64,000 bases of DNA from Chitinophagaceae bacterium (GTDB lineage Bacteria; Bacteroidota; Bacteroidia; Chitinophagales; Chitinophagaceae). The stretch spans positions 186,001 through 250,000 of the forward strand of contig JAGFIS010000029.1 of assembly GCA_024103425.1 (NCBI GenBank), in the 5' to 3' direction. Positions within the stretch are counted from its first letter, which is position 1. Every line of letters starts with the position of its first letter. Below are positions 1 to 8,647 of the stretch, piece by piece. The position numbers and the translations under genes were made by a program. The notes beneath the pieces were generated by a model. It did no database searches, was not told the origin of the DNA, and was given only the letters and a program-made list of their open reading frames with translations.

Positions 1-1644
1 AACAAACTGCCCTCCATCCACATTGAACAGGTTCTTGCAATCATGTGCCTGAGCATATTTGTTCAGTGCTGATGTTTTCGGGTTATTTCCCATACGGATC
101 GTACCTGCTTCATGGATAATATTTCCCGGGTTATGCAGTCCGTAATTATTCTCCGGACCATCATCTCCGCCCCAGGTAATTACTGCACCCATTGCATGAA
201 GGATTTCAGCAAAAGTCTCTTTCATGTGTTTGGCCTGCTTGATCTCGTAATCGGAGTGCTTGGTGTGGAATTTCAGAACGGGGATGCCGTATTTGTCCAC
301 CACATCAGGATCAATCTCGCAATAGTTATCTTCTCTCGCTATGGATTCTCCCCTGCCGGCCATTCCCACGTGGGCACCAAAAAAGTATCGATAGTCTTCT
401 TTCAGTGAAACGCCGTAACCTCCCGCCTCTTTCTGCTTTCCCTTCACCTTGAACTTACCGTTCAGGTTCTCAATACCCCAGTTGAAACCATAAAGCGGCA
501 TGCCGAATCCTCCACCGTATTCTATATGATACCCTCTCGGGAAATCGAGCTTTTTATTATCTAACCACCACGGTGTATATACGTGCATACCTCCGACGCC
601 ATCTTCATTGTAACGCTTTCTGTCAAACAGTTCGGGTATGATACCGCCCATGTCGGCCCCCGTGCTGTCGTGCAGATATTTACCCACCACATTGCTGGAG
701 TTAGCCAGTCCATTGGGGTGTCTGGGTGATTTTGAATTGAGCAACAGCCTTGCAGATTCACACGCGCTGGCTCCCAACACCACCACCGTTCCCATAATCT
801 GATACTCCTGGAGGTCTTTCGTATCTACATAACTGATACCGGTAGCGAGGCCTTCTCTATTTGTCAAAACTTCTCTTGCCATTGCGTGAGTGAATAAATC
901 CACGTTACCCGTCTTCATTGCAGGGAATACCAGACAAGAGCCCGAAGAAAAATCAGCATATACCTTACAGCTTCTGTTACACTGCGAACAGAAGAAGCAT
1001 TGCCCACGTTCATTATTAATAGGCTTAGTGAGAATACTCAACCTCGATGGAACTACCGGAATACCAATACTGTTGCCTGCTCTCTTAATAAACAATTCAT
1101 GAAGACGCGGCTTAGGCGGCGGCAGAAAAATTCCGTCCGGTTCATTCGGCATATTGATATTGGTTCCGAATACTCCCAATAAACGGTCTATAGCATCATA
1201 GTAGGGTTTCACATCTTCATACCCTATCGGCCAGTTATCGCCCAAACCGTCGATATCTCTATGCTTAAAATCTTTCGGTCCGAACCTCAAAGAGATTCTT
1301 CCCCAATGGTTCGTTCTGCCTCCGAGCATTCTCGCACGCCACCACTCCCAGTGAGATCCCGGTCCCTGAGTATATGGCTCTCCATCAATTTCCCAACCCC
1401 AGTAACATCCGTCAAAATCTCCAAACGGCCTGAATTTGGTGGAAGCTCCTCTTCTGGGCGACTCCCAGGCATTTTTTAATTGAGCGGAATCGACTGCGGG
1501 ATCATAATAAGGTCCTGCTTCAAGCAGCGCCACTTTCAATCCGGCTTTGGCCAGTACATACGTAGCCATACCACCACCGGCTCCCGAACCGATGACAATC
1601 GCATCATATTTCTTCGGCTGTTTTTTAATCTGAAAATCTCCCAT
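1..1644 (-). CDS. GMC-family FAD-dependent oxidoreductase (3' end missing at window edge)
   Basis: The minus-strand frame is open from an ATG at 1644 to the left edge, so 548 codons are visible. The N-terminus has a dinucleotide-binding fold with the motif GSGAGGG at about residues 17-23, followed by an acidic LLEAGP turn, which is the FAD-binding signature of glucose-methanol-choline oxidoreductases. The last visible residues (NLFNVDGGQFV) match the conserved VxDGS stretch near the C-terminus, so only a few tens of residues are probably missing. There is a cysteine cluster (CFFCSQCNRSC) at about residues 220-230. Family members oxidise alcohols or sugars; in this phylum they often pair with a gluconate dehydrogenase subunit 3-like protein, which would lie outside the window. 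The substrate cannot be read from the sequence. Confidence 0.9.
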   Translation of the reverse strand, partial: MGDFQIKKQPKKYDAIVIGSGAGGGMATYVLAKAGLKVALLEAGPYYDPAVDSAQLKNAWESPRRGASTKFRPFGDFDGCYWGWEIDGEPYTQGPGSHWEWWRARMLGGRTNHWGRISLRFGPKDFKHRDIDGLGDNWPIGYEDVKPYYDAIDRLLGVFGTNINMPNEPDGIFLPPPKPRLHELFIKRAGNSIGIPVVPSRLSILTKPINNERGQCFFCSQCNRSCKVYADFSSGSCLVFPAMKTGNVDLFTHAMAREVLTNREGLATGISYVDTKDLQEYQIMGTVVVLGASACESARLLLNSKSPRHPNGLANSSNVVGKYLHDSTGADMGGIIPELFDRKRYNEDGVGGMHVYTPWWLDNKKLDFPRGYHIEYGGGFGMPLYGFNWGIENLNGKFKVKGKQKEAGGYGVSLKEDYRYFFGAHVGMAGRGESIAREDNYCEIDPDVVDKYGIPVLKFHTKHSDYEIKQAKHMKETFAEILHAMGAVITWGGDDGPENNYGLHNPGNIIHEAGTIRMGNNPKTSALNKYAQAHDCKNLFNVDGGQFV

Positions 1645-1875
1645 GTATAGAAAAGCGGTTTAATTTCTTGTGTAGAAATGATAACAGCTATGAAAGTAAC
1701 ATTTTCTATTAAAATATCGTAAGGACAATTTTTGATCTCTGTAATAAAATCTATTGTACCAACTGTGTATAAATTGCTAATCTCTTTCGCCCGATAACAA
1801 AAGCATCATAGAATTAACTTCACCCAAGTATTTTCAATCAACATCAAGTAACGATAAATGAGAGGCCAATTGCAG

Positions 1876-1901
1876 ACTGTAGTAGTTCTTGCGACTACAG
1901 T
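1876..1901. promoter_or_regulatory. Inverted repeat upstream of mntA, candidate operator
   Basis: ACTGTAGT (1876-1883) and ACTACAGT (1894-1901) form perfect 8-base arms around a 10-base spacer. The repeat ends 6 bases before a TTG -33 element, where an autorepressor of a toxin-antitoxin operon would bind. That role is inferred. Confidence 0.45.
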
Positions 1902-1907
1902 TTCAGC

Positions 1908-1938
1908 TTGGTGCTTTTTTATTTTAATATTACCTTTA
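1908..1938 (+). promoter_or_regulatory. Bacteroidota-type promoter for mntA/hepT
   Basis: TTG at 1908-1910 is followed after 20 bases by TACCTTTA at 1931-1938, one base off the TAnnTTTG -7 consensus. Only 4 bases separate the box from the ATG at 1943, so transcription would begin at or near the start codon. Confidence 0.5.
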
Positions 1939-1942
1939 ATTC

Positions 1943-2236
1943 ATGAAACTTTCCAAAAAAGAAATAGAGACAATAAAAAACTATTTTGCAGACAAGCCTG
2001 TTCTGAAAGCTTTTTTATTTGGGTCTTATTCCCGGGAAGCCGCAGGAGCTAATAGTGATATTGATATTTTAGTAGAACTTGACTATTCCAAACATATTGG
2101 GATGGGATTCATTAATATGAAGCTTGACTTGGAAGAAAAGCTTGATAAGAAAATTGACCTCATTTCCACCAATTCCGTATCAAAATACATTTTACCTTTT
2201 ATAGATAACGACAAACAGCTTATTTATGAGAGGTAA
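1943..2236 (+). CDS. mntA: MntA-type minimal nucleotidyltransferase, antitoxin of an MNT/HEPN pair
   Basis: A 97-residue protein carrying the minimal nucleotidyltransferase signature GSx10DxD (GSYSREAAGANSDIDI, about residues 28-43). In characterised MntA/HepT modules this enzyme transfers AMP to a tyrosine of the HEPN toxin and so silences it. The start is the ATG at 1943. The stop overlaps the original ATG of the following hepT frame at 2226 by 11 bases, implying coupled translation. The frame is intact while its partner is not, so the antitoxin may be a relic. Confidence 0.88.
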   Translation: MKLSKKEIETIKNYFADKPVLKAFLFGSYSREAAGANSDIDILVELDYSKHIGMGFINMKLDLEEKLDKKIDLISTNSVSKYILPFIDNDKQLIYER

Positions 2237-2579
2237 AATTGGAGATAAATAAAGGTTGCTCCATATTCTCGATGCGATATTTGAAATTGAGAATTATACT
2301 GCAAATACAAATATTGATACTTTTCTTGAAAACTCTATGATGCACTTTGCATCAATCAAACAAATTGAAATCATCGGGGAAGCAGCAAATTCTATTTCCC
2401 CGGAAACTAAGGAGAAATTTAATGAGGTTGAATGGAAGCAAATAACGGGGTTACGACATATTCTTGTTCATGAATATTTCGGAGTGGACATTAACTTGAT
2501 TTGGCAAATTATTGTTGTAGATATTCCAATTCTAAAAGTAAAAGTTCAAAATGTCATCTCGTCGCTTAATGAGGAATGA
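2226..2579 (+). pseudogene. hepT: HepT-like HEPN toxin with an in-frame stop at codon 9
   Basis: Reading from the ATG at 2226 gives MRGKIGDK, then TAA at 2250-2252, then a continuous DUF86/HEPN frame (RLLHILDAIFEIE onward) to 2579. The residues on both sides of the stop fit the usual HepT N-terminus, so one base change in a sense codon (for example CAA to TAA) explains it. The catalytic and AMPylated motif RX4HXY is preserved as RHILVHEY near residues 82-89 of the open part. A TTG at 2256 could in principle restart translation with loss of 10 residues. I read it as a recently inactivated toxin, but a weakly expressed shorter form cannot be excluded. Confidence 0.8.
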
Positions 2580-2684
2580 AATCACAGCATCAAACAACTT
2601 GATCTTCTGCCAGTCCCTAACACCTACAATAGTTTTACCAAAAAGTTCCGAATTCTTCTACTAACAAAGCCTCTCCAAATAGCG

Positions 2685-2692
2685 TAATTTTG
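2685..2692 (+). promoter_or_regulatory. -7 box for dxs
   Basis: TAATTTTG matches TAnnTTTG exactly and lies 24 bases before the chosen dxs start. No good -33 TTG is visible at the usual distance. Confidence 0.4.
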
Positions 2693-2716
2693 CCTCCTTA
2701 TTTTCAACTCCTGATC

Positions 2717-4525
2717 ATGGAAGTAGTACCAGGCTTATTATTACAAAAGATTGATTCTCCGGCTGATCTCAAAAAGTTAGACCTGAAACAATTGGCGGTA
2801 CTCAGCGATGAACTCAGACAGTATATCATAGACGTAGTGAGCATTCATGGTGGTCATCTTGCAGCAAGCCTCGGCGTGGTGGAGCTTACCGTGGCTCTTC
2901 ATTACGTCTTCAACACTCCTTACGATCAACTCGTATGGGATGTAGGCCATCAGGCTTACGGACATAAAATTCTGACGGGAAGGAGAGATAATTTTACAAC
3001 TAACAGAAAGCTGGGCGGACTGAGCGGTTTTCCGAAAAGAACGGAGAGCCCGTACGATGCTTTTGGAGTAGGACATTCATCTACATCTATCTCGGCAGCA
3101 CTGGGAATGGCGATAGCTTCAAAATACAAGGGAGAAAACGATCGTCATCACATCGCAGTAATCGGTGATGGCGCACTGACGGCCGGCCTCGCTTTTGAAG
3201 GGTTGAACCACGCCGGAATATCACAGGCTAACATCCTCATCATCCTTAACGATAACCACATGAGTATCGATCCTAATGTCGGGGCGTTAACAAAATATCT
3301 TGCTGAGTTATCAGGACAAGATGGCGATACTTCAAGAAGCAATTTCTTTCAATCACTGCACCTGCAATACTTCGGACCGGTCGACGGACACAATCTGAAT
3401 GAATTGATCGACACACTCGATAAGGTGAAAAATATTCAGGGTCCCAAACTGTTGCACATTAAGACTGTTAAAGGGAAAGGATATACCCCTGCAGAGCAAG
3501 ATCAAACACAATGGCACGCACCCGGGTTGTTTGATAAAATCTCAGGACAGATCCTCAAAAAGGAATCCACCGGACCTCAACCGCCTAAGTATCAGGATGT
3601 CTTTGGTAAGACAATAATTGAGCTGGCAAAGAAAAACAACAAGGTCATGGGTGTAACACCCGCTATGCCGACAGGAAGCTCGATGAAGTTCATGATGGAT
3701 GAAATGCCGGACCGTGCATTTGATGTGGGCATCTGCGAGCAACACGCCGTAACACTGAGCGCAGGCATGGCAACGCAAGGCCTGAGAGTCTTTTGTAACA
3801 TATACTCCACCTTCATGCAGCGCGCCTATGATCAGATAATCCACGATGTTGCAATACAGGATTTACCGGTTATTTTCTGTTTAGACAGGTCAGGTATAGT
3901 AGGCGAAGACGGACCGACCCACCACGGAGCATTTGATATTGCTTACATGCGCTGCATACCGAATATGATTGTCAGTGCACCGATGAACGAAAGCGAGTTG
4001 CGTAATCTGATGTACACCGCTCAACTGGAATCTACCACTCATCCGTTCGTTATCCGGTATCCCCGCGGGCGAGGTGTGATTCCCGACTGGCAAACGCCCT
4101 TTGAAGAAATCCCCGTCGGTAAAGGGAGAAAGTTGAAAGACGGAAAAGATATTGCTATACTCTCCTTCGGGCACCCAGGAAATTTCGTGACGGATGCAAT
4201 CAAAAAAGTACAGGCAGGGAACTTAGATCCGGCGCATTACGATATGCGATTTGCTAAACCGCTTGACGAAGAATTGCTGCACCAGATTTTTTCAGAATAT
4301 CCGGGCATCATTACCGTGGAAGATGGCACCATCATCGGTGGCTTTGGCTCAGCCATTGCAGAATTTTCAGAAAACAATCATTACAAAAACAATGTTGTGA
4401 TTATCGGCCTTCCTGATAGATTTATCGAACATGGTTCGCCTAAGGAATTGTATCACGAAACAGGTTTGGACGCCGATGGAATTGCGCTGCAGATTATTCA
4501 AGTAGCTGAACAGACTAAGCCTTAA
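2717..4525 (+). CDS. dxs: 1-deoxy-D-xylulose-5-phosphate synthase
   Basis: A 602-residue thiamine-diphosphate enzyme that condenses pyruvate and glyceraldehyde 3-phosphate, the first step of the MEP isoprenoid pathway. Visible hallmarks are [16 protein letters not shown] near residue 75, the cofactor motif [18 protein letters not shown] near residue 145, GPVDGHN, and the C-terminal transketolase half with [13 protein letters not shown] and the [15 protein letters not shown] region. I prefer the ATG at 2717 (MEVVPG) over a TTG at 2690, because the -7 box lies on that TTG. The loop between [14 protein letters not shown] and FFQSL is about 30 residues shorter than in E. coli Dxs, which explains the slightly short length. 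Confidence 0.97.
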   Translation: MEVVPGLLLQKIDSPADLKKLDLKQLAVLSDELRQYIIDVVSIHGGHLAASLGVVELTVALHYVFNTPYDQLVWDVGHQAYGHKILTGRRDNFTTNRKLGGLSGFPKRTESPYDAFGVGHSSTSISAALGMAIASKYKGENDRHHIAVIGDGALTAGLAFEGLNHAGISQANILIILNDNHMSIDPNVGALTKYLAELSGQDGDTSRSNFFQSLHLQYFGPVDGHNLNELIDTLDKVKNIQGPKLLHIKTVKGKGYTPAEQDQTQWHAPGLFDKISGQILKKESTGPQPPKYQDVFGKTIIELAKKNNKVMGVTPAMPTGSSMKFMMDEMPDRAFDVGICEQHAVTLSAGMATQGLRVFCNIYSTFMQRAYDQIIHDVAIQDLPVIFCLDRSGIVGEDGPTHHGAFDIAYMRCIPNMIVSAPMNESELRNLMYTAQLESTTHPFVIRYPRGRGVIPDWQTPFEEIPVGKGRKLKDGKDIAILSFGHPGNFVTDAIKKVQAGNLDPAHYDMRFAKPLDEELLHQIFSEYPGIITVEDGTIIGGFGSAIAEFSENNHYKNNVVIIGLPDRFIEHGSPKELYHETGLDADGIALQIIQVAEQTKP

Positions 4526-4673
4526 AGGGAATTCCCTACTGCTTTCCCATTCTCTTTTAAAAAAAGTCTCAATAGAATAACTCAAAAATAAAAGAGATAG
4601 CAACTTGCTCGGCATACAATTTTCATGTACACCAGTCTGATACACCGTATCTCCGATAAGTTCTTAGCTCTTC

Positions 4674-4988
4674 TTACTTCTGGCGGAATACTTTAATGTA
4701 GGGTTTCTGTGTGTGTGTGTGAAAAACGGAAATAATCACAATCACCTTTTTCCTGACGGCTATTCTATAAATTAACAGAAAAGGAAACACGTCAATCTTT
4801 GTTTCTCTAAACGATTGCTTTTTCTCGGGAAAGCTTCTTGGCCATTGTAAAATCTGTCTAATCTTTAGTCTTACTTCGTTAAGAAAACGATCACCCAACC
4901 CCTCATGTCTATTCTCATACCACTCCTAAGCATCCAGCATTTCTATCCTTGCCCTTTGGGTAATTTCATACGTAAACTCACTCGTCAT
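4674..4988 (-). pseudogene. ParE/RelE-type toxin with an in-frame amber stop at codon 21
   Basis: From the ATG at 4988 the frame reads MTSEFTYEITQRARIEMLDA, then TAG at 4926-4928, then EWYENRHEGLGDRFLNEV and onward to a TAA at 4674. The joined product of about 104 residues has the ParE/RelE layout: an AxEWYE-type helix, a GLGDRFLNEV segment, a WPRSFP turn, and a C-terminal strand pair (FLLIYRIAVRKKVIVIISVFH). The stop replaces one residue within the first conserved helix. The ATG overlaps the stop of the upstream antitoxin gene as ATGA. A (TG)7 tract at 4708-4721 lies in the C-terminal coding part. Restart from a TTG at 4898 would lose the N-terminal helix and is unlikely to give a working toxin. 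Confidence 0.75.
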
Positions 4989-5236
4989 TTTGAAGCACGC
5001 TTTTTCTTTAACCGGATAACCTCCTTATCTATATCTGACATTAAATAGCCTTTCTCTTCGCCGGTATTCCAGGCGCGGTATCTTTCTTCTAATTCACTTA
5101 CAATACGTTTATCCTCCCACCAGTTCGTTTCTGCTTCAATGGTATCTTCAAGCATGGTATATATTGCTTTAACCTTCTTATCGTCCGCTGTACGAATGTA
5201 ATCATGGAGCTTTTTCCGAATAGTAGCTGTATCCAT
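4985..5236 (-). CDS. Small antitoxin-like protein paired with the broken ParE-type toxin
   Basis: An 83-residue, charged, predominantly helical protein starting at the ATG at 5236. It contains a KKLHDYIRTADDKKVKAIYTMLED helix and an acidic-to-basic C-terminal part ending in RLKKKRASK. Its size, the ATGA overlap with the downstream ParE-like frame and the helical nature fit the addiction-module antitoxins common in Bacteroidota. No clear DNA-binding fold can be assigned by eye. The frame is intact although the toxin is interrupted. Confidence 0.75.
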   Translation of the reverse strand: MDTATIRKKLHDYIRTADDKKVKAIYTMLEDTIEAETNWWEDKRIVSELEERYRAWNTGEEKGYLMSDIDKEVIRLKKKRASK

Positions 5237-5270
5237 AACAAAGTCTTTTTATTATTTCCTCTTGCCTTTC

Positions 5271-5278
5271 CAAAAATA
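5271..5278 (-). promoter_or_regulatory. -7 box for the antitoxin/ParE module
   Basis: On the minus strand this reads TATTTTTG, an exact TAnnTTTG match 34 bases before the antitoxin ATG. The -33 element is not convincing. Confidence 0.35.
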
Positions 5279-5369
5279 AACAACTTTATACCAAGCAGAA
5301 ATTAATAGTCACCATAAGAGCCTAAAACAAAAGGTATAATACTGCTAAAATTATCAGGACAGGTAATCT

Positions 5370-8300
5370 CTATACTTTGTTGATAGTTAACTTCCGCCTG
5401 CTTCTTCTTTTAAGCAGCACATAAACTGTAGCTCCGGCAGCCATTAATGCAAGTGCTTCCAGGATATAATTAAGAGTATAATCTTTCCTTTCAAGGTCTA
5501 ATGCCGAAGTATCACCGATAATTACAAGTCCTGCCCAGAACTGCGGATCTTTCATCCTGCCTTGTGCCGTAGAGAGATAATCTAATTTAGCTTTTTGCAG
5601 TGCTTCATCTTTCTCCATACCATCGAGCAAATAATCATAAAACTTCTCCAGAATTTCAGCACTGGCCTTCTCATCTATCTTCCACAGGCCGGTGAGCATA
5701 CTTTCGCTACCGGCATAATTAAATGCATGTGCCAGAGAGATCATCCCTTCTCCATCCCTGTAACCCGGCTTTCCTGTTTCACAAGCAGAGAGCACCGTCA
5801 GAGCAGCAGGCAGGTTGTATCCGTAGAGCTCATTAACATACAGGACATTGCCATCAGATCCGGATTTATCTTTCGCAAAAATCAATTTAGAAAAACCCGG
5901 GTTCAGATTATCAGAAACGGCATGAGTACCCACATGGACGATTTTATTCTTTCCGGCCGATTCGAGAAAGGCTTCCTTTGTACAGTTCTTACCGTAAAAA
6001 CTCTTTCCGCCCATAATACCTCTGAGCTTCTGTAATAAAGTCTGTGAAAATGGCTGCGGTAAAAGTTTGAGATAACTGAAATCAGTACGCAGGGGATCTG
6101 TGACGGTCACTTTGTAACTGTCTTTCATCTTATCTGAAAACACCGGAGCAAATCCAACAAACTGGTCTGAATATTCTTGAGGCCTCCTCTGATGGTTCAT
6201 TAGTAGTATACTGTACTGGTAAGAGAATATGTATTTCGAAATGAGACCTTTCGTCGCCAGCTCAGAAAAAGAATTAATCTTTTCGGGAGTCAGTATTTCG
6301 AGATTCAGATTATACAAAATACCATCCGGAATCACTACGATCTTTTTATTATGAATCTCAGACGCAAAGGGGCTCCAGAGCTTTTTATATAACTGATGAA
6401 GGGCAACGGCTATTTCTTGTAAACCGGCAGAAGACCCACTCGCATTATTTACAAGACTTGTCAACTCTTGACCGTCCAGTTGAAAAATTTTTTTTGTTTC
6501 CTTGTCCGCAACTAAAGCATACAAATCATCTCCTGCAAAAAAGTAACGGACTAACGTATAGCCGGAAGGGATAGCAGAAGTGATATTAATAGGTTCTGCC
6601 AGAACTGACTGATAGCGGGCCCTGTAATAATCCGGATAGTTTGTTCTTATAAACGCACGATAGTCATTCTGGTTCCGCGTTGCACTGATGTATTTTGTGA
6701 AGTCAGCAGCAGATCTTCCGGATGTCCGCGCGATGGAATCAAGTGCAGAATCCAGTTGCCTTTCTCTTTGCAAAACACTATCAGGCACTCCGCTGAATGT
6801 GATGTCAGCTTCAGCATTCAGCCTGCTGCGTATCCTTGAATACAAGACAGACTCCTGTATCCCCATTATCTTATTAATATAACCCGGCTCATTTGTTAAA
6901 CGATATAAACCCAGATTCAGTTGCTTCACAAAATCAAATAAACTTTCATTCTCGGCCAGAAGAACTCTGCTGTTCTCTTCATCACCCAGAAAATTCTTTT
7001 TACGGTCTACAATATCCAATGCTTCCTGCAGCTCTTTCAGTTTTGATTCCAGAAACACCTTGTCTTTATTTTTCTGCAATGCATAAGAAGCTTTCGCTTT
7101 GTACAAAATGGCCAAAGGTTTTCTTGCTTCAAACTCCATAGCATCCAGCAAAGATTCCGCTTTTAGCATCTCATCGTTTACCAGTTTCAAGGCTGATGCA
7201 GCATAACCATAAGACTTATCATAACCTTTCAACGTGAATTCTATATACGCAAGATTTATAAGTTGCTCATATGCTGCCAGGCTTCGCTTTCCCTGAACAT
7301 CCAGAACATAATTATAGGCACGGTTCGCATCTTTGACTGCGAGATCTTTCTCACCATGCGTTGCAAAAAATTTAGATTTCCTCGTAAGAAACTCAAGATA
7401 AATGTCATCGAAAGCACCCTCCAGTGCAACTTTGTACAGGCTGTCACTCTTTTTATAATACTTCGTCGCTGTTCGGATATCATTTTCGGCATCATATATT
7501 TCGGCCAAAGAGTAATAACCATCGCCCAGCCAAAAAGGGTCAGGATCTTCCATTCTTTCCAAATTTCCGATTCCTTCCAGCAGATACTCTTGTGCCTTCT
7601 TTTCTTCACGCATATCCCGTAGCAGTCTTCCGATTAAAATCTGAGAATTGAATACCTCTCTGTTACCAAGTGGCAGATTATTTGATTTTTCACGATAGGA
7701 ATATTCTAACAGTTCTTTTGCTTTCTGATAGTTTCCCAACTTTTTATATAACCCTCCAAGGTTGTCTATACCCTGAAACATAAACACCTTGCTATCCATC
7801 TCTCGTTTCTTTCCTTCATCGGTACCAATAAACTTTTCCAGGTTTTCAATAGATGCATATTGTCTATCGATTGCCAGTTGCATCTTTCCTTGTGAACTAT
7901 ATACTCCCGCAAGATTGTTGTACAATATTGAGGTTCTGTAATACCGATTCTCTGAGGTGGGTGGTGCTTTCGATAAAGAAGTTAAGGCGTGTTCAAAATA
8001 AAAGGCAGCACTATCCATCTTCGATTCATAAAACATCGACGACCCCATACTGTTTTGAACAAGGTAAAGCAGAACATAATCAGGATCAGGTAAAGAAGAT
8101 AATATTTGTATTGCCCTTACTCCATGTTGCCTGGCTACCCCAATTTTTCCAGATCGTTGCGCATAAGTCGATAAGTTGTTCTCAATCCTTCCTGCCAGTG
8201 CACTCACCGGCGCAACAGTTTCGATGTACTCCAGTGCTTTCTCATTCGATTCATAGGCCTTCCTGTTATCTCCGGTAAACCCATAATAATCACCAAGTAC

Positions 8301-8621
8301 TACGTAGGTTTTACTGATGGTCGCCGCCGAAGGATTCAATGCTTTAATCATTTTCAGGAGTGCTTCAGTCTCCTTATCGCCTGTCTCACGGCCTTCTGCA
8401 TAATAATAAACCTTTCCGGTTATCTTCATGTAGTTCAACAAAGAGTCAGGACTACCCAACCGGTAGTATTTTCCAATCTTTTCTTTGAGTACTTTGATGG
8501 CTGTTGTGTAATCTTTTTCTGCAATGGCTGATTCTACTTCGACAATTCCTTCTGACTGACTGAACACCGAGGCAGTCAAAAAGAAAAAAAACAGAAACAA
8601 AAAAGATGATTTGCGTACCAT
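5370..8621 (-). CDS. Secreted TPR-CHAT domain protein (caspase-like fold) with a C-terminal membrane anchor
   Basis: A protein of 1083 residues from the ATG at 8621, which directly begins a signal peptide (MVRKSSFLFLFFFFLTASVFSQ); a TTG 18 bases upstream is less likely. Residues about 30-500 are tetratricopeptide-like helical repeats. A helical linker follows, then a CHAT domain at about 720-1030. Its predicted catalytic dyad is present: His at about 900 in HVGTHAV and Cys at about 947 in LSACETG, followed by GEGMISLAHAF and the GLWKID motif. A hydrophobic segment near 1050-1068 precedes a basic tail (LLKRRSRRK), suggesting an inner-membrane anchor with the CHAT domain in the periplasm. CHAT domains are caspase/separase-related peptidases; the target here is unknown. 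It is the last gene of the sigma-TPR-CHAT operon, 26 bases after the preceding stop. Confidence 0.88.
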   Translation of the reverse strand: MVRKSSFLFLFFFFLTASVFSQSEGIVEVESAIAEKDYTTAIKVLKEKIGKYYRLGSPDSLLNYMKITGKVYYYAEGRETGDKETEALLKMIKALNPSAATISKTYVVLGDYYGFTGDNRKAYESNEKALEYIETVAPVSALAGRIENNLSTYAQRSGKIGVARQHGVRAIQILSSLPDPDYVLLYLVQNSMGSSMFYESKMDSAAFYFEHALTSLSKAPPTSENRYYRTSILYNNLAGVYSSQGKMQLAIDRQYASIENLEKFIGTDEGKKREMDSKVFMFQGIDNLGGLYKKLGNYQKAKELLEYSYREKSNNLPLGNREVFNSQILIGRLLRDMREEKKAQEYLLEGIGNLERMEDPDPFWLGDGYYSLAEIYDAENDIRTATKYYKKSDSLYKVALEGAFDDIYLEFLTRKSKFFATHGEKDLAVKDANRAYNYVLDVQGKRSLAAYEQLINLAYIEFTLKGYDKSYGYAASALKLVNDEMLKAESLLDAMEFEARKPLAILYKAKASYALQKNKDKVFLESKLKELQEALDIVDRKKNFLGDEENSRVLLAENESLFDFVKQLNLGLYRLTNEPGYINKIMGIQESVLYSRIRSRLNAEADITFSGVPDSVLQRERQLDSALDSIARTSGRSAADFTKYISATRNQNDYRAFIRTNYPDYYRARYQSVLAEPINITSAIPSGYTLVRYFFAGDDLYALVADKETKKIFQLDGQELTSLVNNASGSSAGLQEIAVALHQLYKKLWSPFASEIHNKKIVVIPDGILYNLNLEILTPEKINSFSELATKGLISKYIFSYQYSILLMNHQRRPQEYSDQFVGFAPVFSDKMKDSYKVTVTDPLRTDFSYLKLLPQPFSQTLLQKLRGIMGGKSFYGKNCTKEAFLESAGKNKIVHVGTHAVSDNLNPGFSKLIFAKDKSGSDGNVLYVNELYGYNLPAALTVLSACETGKPGYRDGEGMISLAHAFNYAGSESMLTGLWKIDEKASAEILEKFYDYLLDGMEKDEALQKAKLDYLSTAQGRMKDPQFWAGLVIIGDTSALDLERKDYTLNYILEALALMAAGATVYVLLKRRSRRKLTINKV

Positions 8622-8647
8622 AAAGGCGACTTTCAACAAGGTGTCAG

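Noticed and set aside
2690..2716. TTG at 2690 as the dxs start
   Set aside because: It overlaps the TAATTTTG -7 box and adds residues not typical of Dxs; ATG 2717 fits better.
4526..4537. AGGGAATTCCCT palindrome after dxs
   Set aside because: A 12-base perfect palindrome with no loop or T tract; too short to call an operator or terminator.
4708..4721. (TG)7 tract as a phase-variation switch
   Set aside because: It lies in the already interrupted ParE-like frame and keeps the C-terminal frame intact; seven dinucleotide units are too few to argue for phase variation without read evidence.
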